Assembly: GCF_030247195.1 (NCBI RefSeq)
Contig: NC_080672.1
Span: forward strand, 184,698,310-184,762,309
Length of the DNA stretch: 64,000 nt
Origin: Topomyia yanbarensis
Taxonomy: Eukaryota; Arthropoda; Insecta; Diptera; Culicidae
Direction: 5' to 3'
Shown here: positions 31,384 through 45,615 of the stretch, in pieces
Position numbering within the stretch: position 1 is the first letter of the stretch
How the letters are laid out: the number at the start of each line of letters is the position of its first letter
The notes under the pieces: model-generated
Database searches by the model: none
The model's input: the letters and a program-made list of their open reading frames with translations, nothing else
What the model was told of the DNA's origin: nothing
Made by a program: the position numbers and the translations under genes

Positions 31384-32639
31384 TAAAACTCTAGATAAGC
31401 AATAAGTTAGCATTTACATTGCTAACTAGCCGTATATTAGTATTTTTAATGCTTCAATGCACCTAAAATGTAAAGCATTGAAGCTAGCACTATATCGACA
31501 TACAAAACGTAGACATCGTGATAAAAAGCTTTTGAAGATAAATGCTATGAAGCTCTAGTAGAAAACTTTAAGTGCTAATATAGAATCTTCTTATAGTGCT
31601 CTGAGACACCGATGATCCAATAAACTTAAATCAAAATGCAAATTCTGCACGATTATTCGAAAAAATACAATTTGAAATATAATCCAAAATAGACGTTTGC
31701 GTAATTTCAATCAAACATTTAGGTAGAGTTTGGATTAAACCAAGTATACATGCAAATCTTCTCACAGATCAGTGATAATACGCGTATACCAAATTGAGAC
31801 GAGGTTTTCGACTGAGGATCGAATCCCATTTCTATAGGCACTAAATCGTCAATTTAAACAGTCGGCATGGCAAACGAAAGTAGCGAGGAAGGGTGGTTAC
31901 GTTATCGATTTTTTTTCTTTTGCTGTGTCGATAAAGAAGGGAAGAGTTATTTTTAAAAAACACGGCTCTATGTTAGCATTGCTGACAGCCATTAAAATGC
32001 TTCTGAACTAGCTCTATTTCGCCTTTTCTGACACTAAGTGTGCTTTAATTATCTCTATAGAACTGTGAAGCCGTGAAGAATATGTTATAGAACATATCTA
32101 AAGCCATTAAATAATGCTTCGTGGTCTCCTGGGTATATTCCTTACCCCATAATCTTACCACTTTCCCAATCCTTTCCATCAGGGAAATCATGAAAAGAGG
32201 ATTCATGGCAAGGCACCTATGTCCAATCTACATGGGGAACGTACATTTTGAACTAGACGCTACTGAATCCTGATTCCTGAGTACCCGAAAATTAAATACC
32301 GCGGAATAAGAAGCCGTCGAAATTCAAGCTATCTGTGGATGTGACCATATGAGCCAACCGGAGACTAACAGAAACCAAGGACTAACACGAAGATACTAAC
32401 TCATACTGAATTAGAGGGCTTAGGTTTAAAATGGCCCGGCAATAATACAAGCCTTGGGGCCCGCCGCGGCTCTCGACGGCCCTGGTGGCATCCGATATGA
32501 CTGTTGACAACATAAACAACAAACACGTCTATTGTTCGGCATATTTGTCGCATAATGAATCAGCACCTTATGATGATTTCAAAAGGGTTGTATTATACTG
32601 TTATGGAATTTGAGAGGCACCGAACTAATGGTATACTTA
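31384..32639. other. Unassigned, A/T-rich
   Basis: No coding sequence recognised. It precedes the Loa-like LINE; 32440-32480 shares a GGGGCCCG-rich motif with ~25725. Confidence 0.35.
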
Positions 32640-35260
32640 AGTAGTACAAATCTGCATATTCTTAATGCAGGAAACCGCCCAACATTTGCACAAACTGACG
32701 GTATCACGCATAAGTTAGCAAACTAGCTCGTACCTAATGAGCTCGAACCGTCGTTATCTGATCATAATTACATCGTCTTTGATCATCTAGTCTCACTAGA
32801 TATCGTCACGTATCGTAATCCCAGATCTACGAGCTGGGACCTCTACGAAGAGGGCTTGGCGACTCGGTTTCATTGGTATCTTTCGACGATTGAATCTCCA
32901 AATTACTTGGATGAGGTTGTGGATAAAACAAGCTCATTCATAGTAGCTGCATACCAAAAGGCTTGTCAGCTTCGAGTTATATGTGGTTCTAGAGGAACAC
33001 CTTGGTGGAATACCGAACTTGTTCGACTCAAAAAGTTATGTGGAAGAGCTTGGAATCGCGGACGCAGGGCCGGTTTGGAGGCATTTAAGTTGACTCGCAA
33101 AGAATACAGAAATGCCCTTCGATCCTCTGCGTAAAGTAGTTGGAAAAGTCTCTGTAAAAACGTCTCATGTCTTAACGAGACTAGTAGATTAAAAAAGTTG
33201 CTTTCGAAATCGAAAAACGTTCATGTCAGTTCTATTAGTACTGCTAATGGTGTATACTCGTCTGACGAAGATGTAGTACTCAACTGTCCTTTTGACACAC
33301 ACTTTCTAGGCTGTACGGAGCCATCACTGACGACTGCCCCTGAGTTCTTTTCAGGTAGTTCTGATTCCTGGGCATTTGCTCGTAGAGCTGTGACAACCGA
33401 ATAGGGCGATTGAAACCACCCTGTTACACAATTATGTCTACAACCTTGAAAAAGTTTTTTTTTTCGCAAAAGCAATCAAGTTTAGGAGTTTTTCTCGACA
33501 TTGAAGGTGCTTTTGACAACGTGTCTTTCGAATCCATTTTGGAAGCAGCACGAGGTAATGGAGTACCTTCATATATCATGAACTGGATACACGTAATGCT
33601 TAGCAACTGAGATCTGTGCTCATGGTTAAGACAAGTAGAGATAAGGAAACTGAGTGTCTGCGGATGTCCGCAAGGTGGTGTGCTGTCACCACTTCTATGA
33701 AACCTTGTCGCCGATGGCTTGTTGAGGAAATGATGATGGGGTTAAATAAGCTGGGGTCTCCGACGTATGGTTTCGTCGATGATTATCACATAATGGTCAC
33801 CGGTATTTGCATTAACACATTCGATTCGATTCGATGCAACAAACCTTATGAGTTGTTGAGCCATGGTGTCTTCATGTTGGACTATCAGTTAATCCAAATA
33901 AAACATGATTCTTGACTCAAAACTTAATTGGACAGCTCACATCGATTTCAAGATCAAGTAAGCTTGCATGGCCTTCGGACAATGTAGACGGGCTTTCGGA
34001 AAATCTTGGGGACTCAAACCCAAGTACATTCAGTGGATCTACACAATTGTTAGACCAATACTGGCATACGGGTGCCTTGTTTGGTGACAGAAAGGAGAAG
34101 TCATGACAATCCAATCAAAGTTAAACCATCTTCAGAGGCTGATCTTGATGGTGATGATTGGTGCGTTCTCGACAACACCTACTGCTGCTCTAGAGGCACT
34201 ATTGAACATAAAACTAGTACATGTGTTCCTGAAACAAGAAGCACTTTCTTGTGCATACCGTCTTAAGGTTATTGGGCTCTGGAACAGTAACCCAATAGAT
34301 CGTGCAACTAGCCACACAAGACTGTGGCCCCAAATTGTTACTTGGGATGAGTATACACTTGCTCCCAATGACCTTACACTCACATGTAGTTTTCCCTTTA
34401 GAATTTTCAATGTGAGAATTCCTCTTCGCGAGGAATGGCTGTCTGGCTGGATGGAGTGACAACTTGAAGAATATGTAGTTTGTTATACTGACGGAACTTT
34501 GTTGGAGGGCCGAGTAAGTGCAAGTGTCTATTGTCATGAAATGAAATTAAACCAATCTCATTCGCTTGGTAGATGTACCGTATTTTAAGCAGAAATCTTT
34601 GCGCTTCTGTGTGGCGTACAATCAGCACTTCAACAGGGAATTTGTGGTAAAAGAGTCTATTTTTGCTCTGACAGTCAGGCTGCCCTGAAAGCACTTAGTT
34701 CGGCAGATTCGAGATCGAAATTAGTAATCGCATGTTGAACTCAAACCGAAGAATTTAGCATTTCAAATGCTATCTACCTTCTATAGGTACCGATCATTCC
34801 GGTATTGTTGGAAATGAATGGGCTGACGAATTGGTTAGAGCTGGCGTTGCAACTGACTTCAACCAGTTCTACCACTGCCGATAAGTTGGATAAGATTCGT
34901 ACTGGGGCTGCATCCGAACATGCCAACCATTGGCACAACATTGAAACTTGCGTTCAAACAAAGGCTTTTCTGCCGGATGTGAATCCGAATATGGCAAGGA
35001 ATTTGTTGCATTTTGCTAAGCACAACCGCAGTACTCTAGTCAAGGCACTGACTGGACATTGCAAACTCAATTATCACATGGCTACTAGTCAGCGCGCTGA
35101 GTATTATTCATGTGATCTTTGTGAATCCAATTACGGAACATCATATCATTTGATATGCAACTGCCCTGTAGTAATGCAATACCTATCCAGATTTTTGGTT
35201 CTGAGATCTGAAACTGAAGGATATTCTATTGTTCCTAACCCAATGTGGTAAAAAGCTATA
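32640..35260 (+). pseudogene. Loa-clade LINE ORF2 (EN end, RT, RNase H), heavily decayed
   Basis: The reading spans the end of the endonuclease (SDHNYIVFD, ~32758), a linker (RGTPWWNTELVRLKKLCGRA, ~32991), and RT blocks FLDIEGAFDNVSFESILEAA (~33490), CGCPQGGVLSP (displaced, ~33660) and YGFVDDYHIM (~33766). RNase H follows (VCYTDGTLLEGR ~34475; CSDSQAALKAL ~34670; NEWADEL ~34815), then a C-terminal CDLC...H..C cluster (~35115). The RNase H domain and the VDDY-type box fit the Loa clade, known in Aedes as Lian. More than ten frameshifts and stops. The 3' tail after 35278 has CTTCGGGGGTGTTGT and CCTCGGAGGTGTTGT repeats. Confidence 0.85.
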
Positions 35261-37629
<2,369 letters not shown>

Positions 37630-37790
37630 GAGCAGGCTTAAAGTCAGGCGAACAGTTACTTTTTAGCACTCTAGCTGAGCTGAAACAACCTAAGATCTTG
37701 AGAGCTTTAAAAAAAGCATTGGAACACAACTGGAAAGAGATAAAAAACGAATACAATATTTTATTCGACAATCATAACATAGCTTTTTAA
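37630..37790 (+). CDS. Possible terminal exon of an unidentified gene
   Basis: An acceptor-like AATTATTTCAG ends at 37629 and is followed by ...AGLKSGEQLLFSTLAELKQP and ...ALKKALEHNWKEIKNEYNIL, stopping at TAA 37788-37790. The segment looks helical and protein-like. No family recognised; an overlapping frame exists on the other strand. It could be a TE remnant. Confidence 0.25.
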
Positions 37791-37979
37791 TATTTTAGTA
37801 TACAGAATTCCAAATACCTTTGATATTAAATAATGTATATTAGAGATGGGCAAAACAGTTCCACGGTGTGCTTGGTAGAACAATTTTATTCGAAAAAAAT
37901 CGGCATCGCTTAAACTTCAGCATGTGATAGAATGCGCTTTTCCCTTTCATTTGAAAGTAAAATTAAAATATTCTATCGG

Positions 37980-40130
37980 GGGCTCCAGAACAACTTTTTA
38001 TTTTGAAATTTTTTTGTTTGAAAACTTAAGTTTTTCAATGAAACTGGTTCACATTTTTTCCCCTAGGTAGTACTTTAGACATACAAATATTACCAAAAGT
38101 GAGAATCTGATGGACAATTTCATTGTGTACAACTTTGTTTAAAACTACATCGCGATCTAAAATCGCCAGAGAAAGATATTAAATTTTTATCAAAGTTTCT
38201 AGATTCGCACGGGGCCTATTGGTTAAGAAGCTTTGTTCCAAAAACATTTTTATTTGTAAAAAAATGGATTGCCTTATTTTAACGGTTTGCTCAGTAGAAC
38301 CTGAATGCTAGCACAGTCCCACCTTTAAGCGTAAAAACATAGTTCCAGATTCCACCGTTTTATGCCCACCAATGATATTTTAGCAGCATAGAGATATAGA
38401 GAAGAGTAGATAAAATTTGAACGAAATTAAGACTCTTTTGAAAGAGGCTGGGCAATGCAGCAATATGAAACAATTTTTTTTTCTGTCACAGATATACAGT
38501 AAAGACCCGTTTTTATCAGCCCCTTGGCGAATTTTAATCTGATAAAACAGGAACATTGATAAAATTGGGACATATATTTTTCTGTCTTTTTAATAAACCG
38601 AAGCTCTTAAAATATTCTTCCTTGTTCCTTAGATATAGCCTTGCAACCTTTTCTGATTATTTACTTTAAGTTCCCCTTAAGGGGGTCTGACAGCGCAAAA
38701 TTTAAAAAAAAATAATATTTTTATTTTTGCATTTTCCGGATCTCTAAGATAAGAAATATATGCCAAAGAAAGGATTTACTCGAATTCAACTTGGTTCGTC
38801 TGCTAGAGCCCATTAAACTACCAACTGAAGCTGATAAAATCGGGTCAAAAAGCTGATAAAATCGGGGGTAGATAAAATGGGGGCTGATAAAATCGAGTCT
38901 CCATTGTATTTGTTTCTTCTTTTTTTTCTTCACTCATTCTGGAGTATGCTTGATGTAACCTTGAATCCACCTTTTTGCTCGTTAGCATCTTGTGGGATAT
39001 ATTTGGCCTAAATTTTAACTTTATATTTTATCAAACTCGATTAGATATTCAGTGATTTGATATGATTTCGAGTGAGAATCCTGATTAACAGTTTCATGAA
39101 GGATAGAAAAATCATTCGATGAGATTTATGTTCAAATTTGTTAACTTTTGGAAATCGCTGTACATCGAACAGAAATCGCAATAGTAAATGAGAAATAAAG
39201 GTTGTGTCTATTGTACGAAGATAGCGATCTCAAAATAAAAGTAGACATAGAAAGTATCACCTTTACCCGAAAGACGTGTTGCGGTTAATGTCTCCAGATT
39301 ATGAACTGAACTGGCAACTCTGTCTTCTTGATATGTTGTCTTTGCTCTTATCCCATATTATGAGGGAAATCTTCAATAAACAGACTTGTATTACTTGAAT
39401 GTATGGTACAGCCTGGTATTTTCTTGTCGTTTTCTGTTGTGATCCGTGTACAACGAGTAACGACTCCCGAATTTCTTCTTAAAGGAAATTATGGAACATG
39501 TTTTTATTCTTTTTTCTAAGATTTTGGGAAGTGTGCTCGATTTGGAAATAAAATTTGAGGACAAGCAAAAATCTGCATCTATAAATTCTGATGAATCTAC
39601 CCCAAAGATAACAAACATGGATCCAAAACTCGAAGAGCTTTTTTTCTTTTTCAATCATCTTTCTTTTAATGTTGATAAAGACAAACAGGATTCTCAACCC
39701 AAAATTGCAATAAAATCCGTCGTTTATTACAATGACTCGAACTGTCTACTTTAGTTCATTCAAATAAGTGTCATTTTCGCCCAAGACCCGGAGAAATCCA
39801 AAAATATATTTTTTTTCTGCTCAGAATGGGACTTTGTATACATTGAAATTTATCTGAATTTACTGTTCATTTAAACCCAACATTTTTTTGTAAGTCCTTG
39901 TTAATCCATAGGCCCCGCGCACACCTAAAGCTGGTAAAATTGTAATAACTTTTTCGGGTGATTTTATATCGATTTATAGCATTCTACGAAGTTATAGACA
40001 ATGGGATTGTTCATCAGATTCTCACTTTTAGTATTTTTTGAATGTCTATAGTACCAATTAGTGGCAAAAAATGCGAATTAATTTCATTAAAAAACTTAAG
40101 TTTTCAATCAAAAAACTTTAAAATAAAAGT
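37980..40130. mobile_element. Old inverted-repeat element with ~240-bp imperfect arms
   Basis: 37990-38235 pairs with the reverse complement of 39895-40115. Shared landmarks are GAAAACTTAAGTTTTT, AAAAGTGAGAATCTGATG and CGCGGGGCCTAT (CACGGGGCCTAT on the left). Identity is about 70-75% by eye. The interior holds a TA-flanked MITE (38497-38906). Exact ends are not defined. Confidence 0.55.
38497..38906. mobile_element. Tc1/mariner- or pogo-type MITE with TA duplication
   Basis: The left end CAGTAAAGACCCGTTTTTAT and the inverted right end CAATGGAGACTCGATTTTAT agree at most positions. TA lies on both sides (38495-38496, 38907-38908). The subterminal motif CTGATAAAAT is repeated several times near the right end. 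410 bp, non-coding. Confidence 0.7.
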
Positions 40131-40178
40131 TCTTCTGTTTCCATCATTAGTTCACCACAATATGAAGAAGATTTAGCT

Positions 40179-41245
40179 GTGAATCGTCGTAACTTTCGTA
40201 AAACTGATTTAGCAGCACTACGTCGCACCCTATCGCTGATTGACTGTAGTGTACTACTTGATCAAGTTGATGTAAATGCTGCAGTCGATCTCTATAACCG
40301 ATTACTCATTGACTGTGTTGAAAAATCCGTGCCAGAATATCAACCTCCCAAGAAGCCTCCATGGTCTAACGCCATGCATCGGAATCTGAAACGCACCCGT
40401 GCCAAAGCCCTACGTGCGTACACAAATCGTCGATGCCCTATTCTCAAGCGCTTTTTCGCACTCGCCAGTAATGAGTACCGCTGTTACAATAAATTGCTGT
40501 ACAAAGGATATGTGAACCGCATCCAACAAATCTTACGACGAAATCCGAAGGGATTCTGGGCTTTTGTTAAAACGAAGAGAAAGGAAACGGGTCTTCCGTC
40601 TAGGATGGTCTACAATGGCGAAGTAGCGACTACAACAGCGGAAAAATGCTTCCTATTTGCCAGCTACTTTTCAAGTGTCTTCAGGACTGATGTGCCATCT
40701 GCCATCGAGCTCGAAAACGCGACCCGTGATGTTCTCATTGGTGCAGTGAATATGGATGTATTCACTATTTCAGTACAATCGGTTCTCTCTGCAATACGGA
40801 AAACAAAATCGTCTTATGCTCCAGGACAAAGTGCTATGCCGTCTGCTGTTCTGAAAAAATGTTCCGATATCTTAGCGATCCCACTGACGCACCTTTTCAA
40901 TGTGTCGCTTCAGCAGCAAAAATTTCCCGATGATTGGAAGTTTTCAGTTATGTTTCCGGTTCACAAGAAAAATGACAAAAGCAACATCGTGAACTACCGG
41001 GGAATCACTTCGCTGAGAGTTGAGTCGAAAATCTTCGAAGCGCTTATCAACGAGGTGCTGTTTTTTGCTAGTAACCATTACATAAGCCCTTGCAGGACGG
41101 ATTCTTCCCTGGTCGATCGGTTGAGACGAATTTAATTAGCTTCACATCGTTTTGCATTGAAAACATATCCAGGAAACTCCAGGTGGACACGGTCTACACA
41201 GATCTTAAGGCCGCTTTCGACACAGTTAACCATGAGATACTACAA
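40179..41245 (+). pseudogene. Jockey-like LINE ORF2 fragment (linker and N-terminal RT)
   Basis: Encodes VPEYQPPKKPPWSNAMHRNL, NPKGFWAFVKTKRKETGLPS, VMFPVHKKNDKSN, VNYRGITSLRVESKIFEAL and, after a frameshift near 41090, QDGFFPGRSVETNLISFTSF and DLKAAFDTVNHEIL. It stops abruptly before the PQGS and ADD boxes at ~41245, where opposite-strand LINE sequence begins. Related to the better-preserved LINE at 45616-48252 (same NYRGITSL signature). Confidence 0.85.
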
Positions 41246-42650
41246 ATCACCTGGCTGGAAAGAGTCTGCTCATTTAGCCATGTTTCTGTCAATGCGATAA
41301 TGTCGTAACAGCAGTCCGAGGTAACTAGGCGATAGGTATTTGCACAGGAATTCATGCCACCCACATTTTGATAGTATAAGTGGATGGGCGACGATTTTAG
41401 GCACGGAAGGCTGACCGGCACTCCTTGATTCATTCGTCTGGAATGCACACCGGGGCGACTGGAATGACTGCTACCAGCAGAAGGCGCTGGTGAACTGCAT
41501 GAATTGGTAGCACCCGTGATGGAAGTTGGAGTGCTCCTCAGGAGGTTTCCATCTGACGGCTGACAGCGATGACTTATTAATTGACAGTCGGAAGCATTCG
41601 AGCTAGAACAAACAGTTCCATCAGGAAAAACGGTTGATTCATCAATATTATTTTTAAACTACTTGCCAAAGAGGGCAATTTGGAAGTCCCCCTCTCCATT
41701 CCCAGACACAGGGCCGGGATGACTGAAGATACTGCTGACTGCAAGAGGCACGACTATGCTGGGAGGATTGGGGGATTCCATATTGCTTTCTACGGTGCGT
41801 CCCGGTTGCCGTTGTTCAACAGGCGAATTGTCGGTGCGTAGTCTAAAATAACTGCCATTTGCGATGGATTTATCCCAGTCGAGGTGTTTTTCGAAACCCC
41901 TGCTTCCCGTCATTAGTACGTTCTTGCCGAAAGTCGATGAACGCAGAAATACATCCCATCCGTCCAGGTTTCGGCATTGAGGGCCATTTCACGAAGTTGA
42001 GGGTCAACACCAATTTTGAAAGAAATGAAATTAAGCCCGATCAAATGTGCGTCTTTTTTCACTAACTTCTTCACTTCGACCGGATCGTCCGTTGAAAGGC
42101 ATTCCTTAACCATAGCACCAACCTCAGCTTCCGAAACGGTGGTAGCAATTCGCGACAAGTAAATCCAGTATTTACTAGTAGCGGGTTGAACAGTGATTGT
42201 GGGTACCTTTGCTACATCACCCTTTTTCTTACCACACGTTAGACTGGGGACATCGGATTTAGAAAGAAATTTATCATCCTCCGTCTCGTGAGCACGTTTG
42301 GCTCCAGATCTTTTTGGAACGGGCCATGATATGGGAGTTGCAGGCAATGTCGTTACGGATTCCACTGATTTTCTGGTTTTCTCCATTTCAGTCTTTAATG
42401 CTTCAAGCGCTGTTTTATGTGTGTCGGTCAGCAAACGGAACGCTTCGCTCAATGCTGTAAAAGCTGCATTCACTGCGGAGGATTTCATCAAATCCACACA
42501 GCTGTCGCAAAGCCAAAATATATTCGCTGAGTCGTTAATCATGTCCAATTTTGGACGAGTGAGCGTTGAACACGATAGATGCATGATTCTGTCACAGAAT
42601 CCCTGGCAGTATGTTTATTCACCAGACAATGCAGTACGACGTGACGAAAA
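41246..42650 (-). pseudogene. Jockey-like LINE ORF1 (PHD-type zinc finger, coiled coil) and start of endonuclease, inverted
   Basis: On the minus strand, from ~42640: a Cys/His-rich finger (YCQGFCDRIMHLSC...FWLCDSCVDL), a helical region (EAFRLLTDTHKTALEALKTE) and a C-terminal domain (WIYLSRIATTVSEAEVGAMV). ORF1 remnants continue to ~41660. From ~41400 comes the endonuclease start of ORF2 (HLYYQNVGGMNS, DIIALTETWLNEQ) down to ~41246. Several frameshifts. It is oriented opposite to the RT fragments on both sides. Confidence 0.82.
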
Positions 42651-44852
42651 ATGAGGAATTTTTGGAAGGTAGTTCCATCGTTGTATTTTTGAAAGAGGCA
42701 AAAATGAGCGTCGCAGTAATTTATAGGCCTCCGCATGCAAGTGTAAAGGACATCATAGATTATCTGGACTCTCTATTGGAATGTACAGGAAATATGCTGT
42801 GTGATGGTGATTTTAACATCAATTTACTTAATGGAACCTCAAGGCAATATGCGTCGATGGTGGATTCCAACGGGTTCACATTTTTGAACAAAATCGACAA
42901 TGACTATGCTACACGAAGGACTGGATCGTCAGGACCAATAATTGGTCATGTTTTTATCAATCTGTATTCTCAAACATTTTGCATGTGTTTAGACAACGTC
43001 AGTTTTACATATTACAAATCACTGTTGATCAGTTTCGGCTCAAATAAACGCTCATCGAGTAATTTTGAAATTTCAAACACCCGAAAATATAATTTTGACC
43101 ATATCTCAACTGACTTAGCCCAATCGATAGATTCAGCCGTCTGCCTGAAAAGTTTAGTTCAACTCATTATAGAAACTATGGCGAAAAAGTTGTTTCAAGT
43201 TCGTCTTCATGGTAGATATCGCTCTAAAGCACCGTGGGTTGATGAAACAGTTATAAGAGAAATCCGATTTAGGGATCAGTTATACCAAAGAATGTATCAA
43301 TGGCCAGATAATCCTTCAATCCGTCAAAACTACAGAAAGCAAACTATGTAACTAGACGTCTCAAGCAAAAATATTACTACCAAATAGCACAGAATCAAAG
43401 CAATATTAGGAAGGTGTGGAGCATTTTGAATGAAATTGTATTACGTAAAAACACTAATGTAGCTCGCACAACTATATCAAGGCTTGCAGTAAATGAAAGA
43501 ATTCTAATCGAAAAAACAGAAATGTGCAATGCCTTTAACAGTTATTTCGCTAATATACTTTTTGAGTTATTAAGCAATTCGAAACTGATGTTTAACAATG
43601 AAACACAGAAGTTTACACTGAATAGATCAACTCAAAGCTCCATTATAATGTTACCAGCTTCGACTAATGAAATAAGTAACTACGTTCGTGAGCTTAGTAA
43701 TTCAAGGGCAGTAGGACTTGATGGCATTCCATCAAAAATCTTAAAAAATAATGCAAATAATTCCTAAATTAACATGTCTAATTAATCAATCACTTGAAAA
43801 TGGTGTCTTTCCTAATTGTTTGAAATCAGCAAAAGTAGTTCCGATTTTCAAAACTGGTCAGAAATATAACTATAGGCCCATTTCAATTCTGCCAACTTTG
43901 TCAAAACCATTCGAAAAGCTTGTTCGACAAAGGCTATGTAGTTTCTTAAGTCGGCATGACATAATCCATAAAAACCAATACGGATTCCAACCGAACTCGA
44001 ATAATACTAGTGCTACAGTTAATCTAGTAAACGACATCCAACTGAACCTAGACCGACGTGAAATTTATTCTACAATCTTTATTGACGTGTCAAAAGCATT
44101 TGATTGCGTTCCTCATATAATACTATTAAACAAACTGCAAAACTACGGTATAAGAAATAAGGCGTTAATGCTGATTGAATCCTATTTAAACAATAGACTA
44201 CAATGTGTAGCCTTAGATAACCACATAAGTTCTGAAATCGCTGTCGGTTTTGGTGTGCCACAGGGCTCAATATTAGGACCACTTCTTTTCAACATATCTA
44301 TCAATGATATATTTGATCTACCTCTGAAGGGCAAACTTCAACTATATGCTGGTGATGCTGCCTCAGTTTACAACTCAAATAGCGTAGAAGCCTTGTATCA
44401 AGATATGCAGCATGATTTGAATTTGATTCATAGGTGGTACTTTGACAACGGACTTACCGTCAACGCATCAAAATCGAAGTATATTATATTCTCTAGTACT
44501 GTTCGTCTGACCACTCATGATTTTGACTTGTAGCTAGGAGAAACGAAATTAGAAAGAGTTGCCTTTCTGCCTTACCTAGGACTGATACTTCAACAAAACC
44601 TTAAGTGAAATTTGCACATTGAGCAGATTCACAGAAAAATAACCAAATTTCTCGGTATACTTCGACAGAGTAGTAACATGTTACCTATTAAAGAGAAAAA
44701 GAACCTGTTTTACGCACACGTCCACTCACAATTATGTTACTTGACCATTATATGGCAAAATGCACCTAATTACGTTATCAGTAAAATCTCTATAACATTA
44801 AACAAATTTATGAGAACTATTTTCTGGGAACAGCACCTCCTAGACCCCAACG
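42640..44852 (+). pseudogene. CR1/Jockey-like LINE ORF2 (EN second half and RT), cut by R1 copy C
   Basis: Encodes MSVAVIYRPPHASVKD, LCDGDFNINLLNG (GDFN endonuclease motif, ~42810) and APWVDETVIREIRFRDQLY. RT follows: SRAVGLDGIPSKIL (~43705), YNYRPISILPTLSKPFEKLV (~43867), KNQYGFQPNSNNTSA, FIDVSKAFDCVPH and FGVPQGSILGPLLFN (~44250). The catalytic box reads LYAGDAA instead of YADD (~44347), losing the first Asp. Stops occur at 43349, 43765 and 44531. At 44852 it is interrupted by the poly(T) end of R1 copy C. Confidence 0.87.
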
Positions 44853-45615
44853 TTTTTTTTTACAATGGAGAAGACTGTTTACGTACTAACCCAGTACACG
44901 TGCTATTGGTAGGTGTCCAAGCTACCACACGGGGTATACTGGGGGCGAGTCGGGCTCGAATGGTGACGCTGCCATTAATACCGACTAAACTCCATTGGGC
45001 TCCGCCATCGTTCTCCCCAGGAACTACCTCTCGGTATTACTTCTGGGGGGATGGCTGTACTTGATGTACTCATTCACTCTCGCTCGCGCGTTCATACGTC
45101 CTGTATGAGGCTTACTTGGGTGCTCTCTCTATCGCACCTTGATTCACTCTCTAACACTCCACATGAGGCTGACTTTTGTGCTTACCTTTTTCGTTCCTTG
45201 CGAGGCTGACTTGTGTGCTCACCTTACTCATTCCTTGCTAGGCTTACTTTTGTGCTCGCCTCTCCCATATCATGTGAGGCTGACTTGGATGCTCACCCTA
45301 TCACCTGATTCACTCTCGATCGTGCCACTCTATTATACCCCTGTCACTCCCCTTGGCATCCCATGTGGGACATTTTTCTTAAGCCCCACTTCTGACATAC
45401 CATGCGAGGCTGACTTGTGTGCTCAACTTTTTCATTCCTTGCTAGGCTTACTTTTGTGCTAGCCTCTACCATACCATGTGAGGCTGACTTTTGTGCTCAC
45501 CCTTAACATACCGTGTGAGACTGACTTGGATGCTCACCCTTTCACTCCTCTGCCACGCCACGAGGCATCGATAGCTAAGTCCCAACATACTACGCTACGA
45601 CCCTCCCATCTTGGC
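44853..45615 (-). mobile_element. R1 copy C, distal 3' UTR and poly(A)
   Basis: The poly(T) at 44853-44861 followed by ACAATGGAGAAGAC is the reverse of the R1 terminus GTCTTCTCCATTGT-A(n). The minisatellite follows in reverse (AGGCTGACTTGTGTGCTCAC and similar, ~45110-45545). The tail stops at CTTGGCATGAGG (45608-45619), where the Jockey-like LINE starts. Confidence 0.92.

Noticed and set aside
39491..39754. Protein-like frame on the plus strand (KLEELFFFFNHLSFNVDKDK)
   Set aside because: Overlapped by frames on the opposite strand, no splice site, no recognised family, lies inside an old inverted-repeat element.
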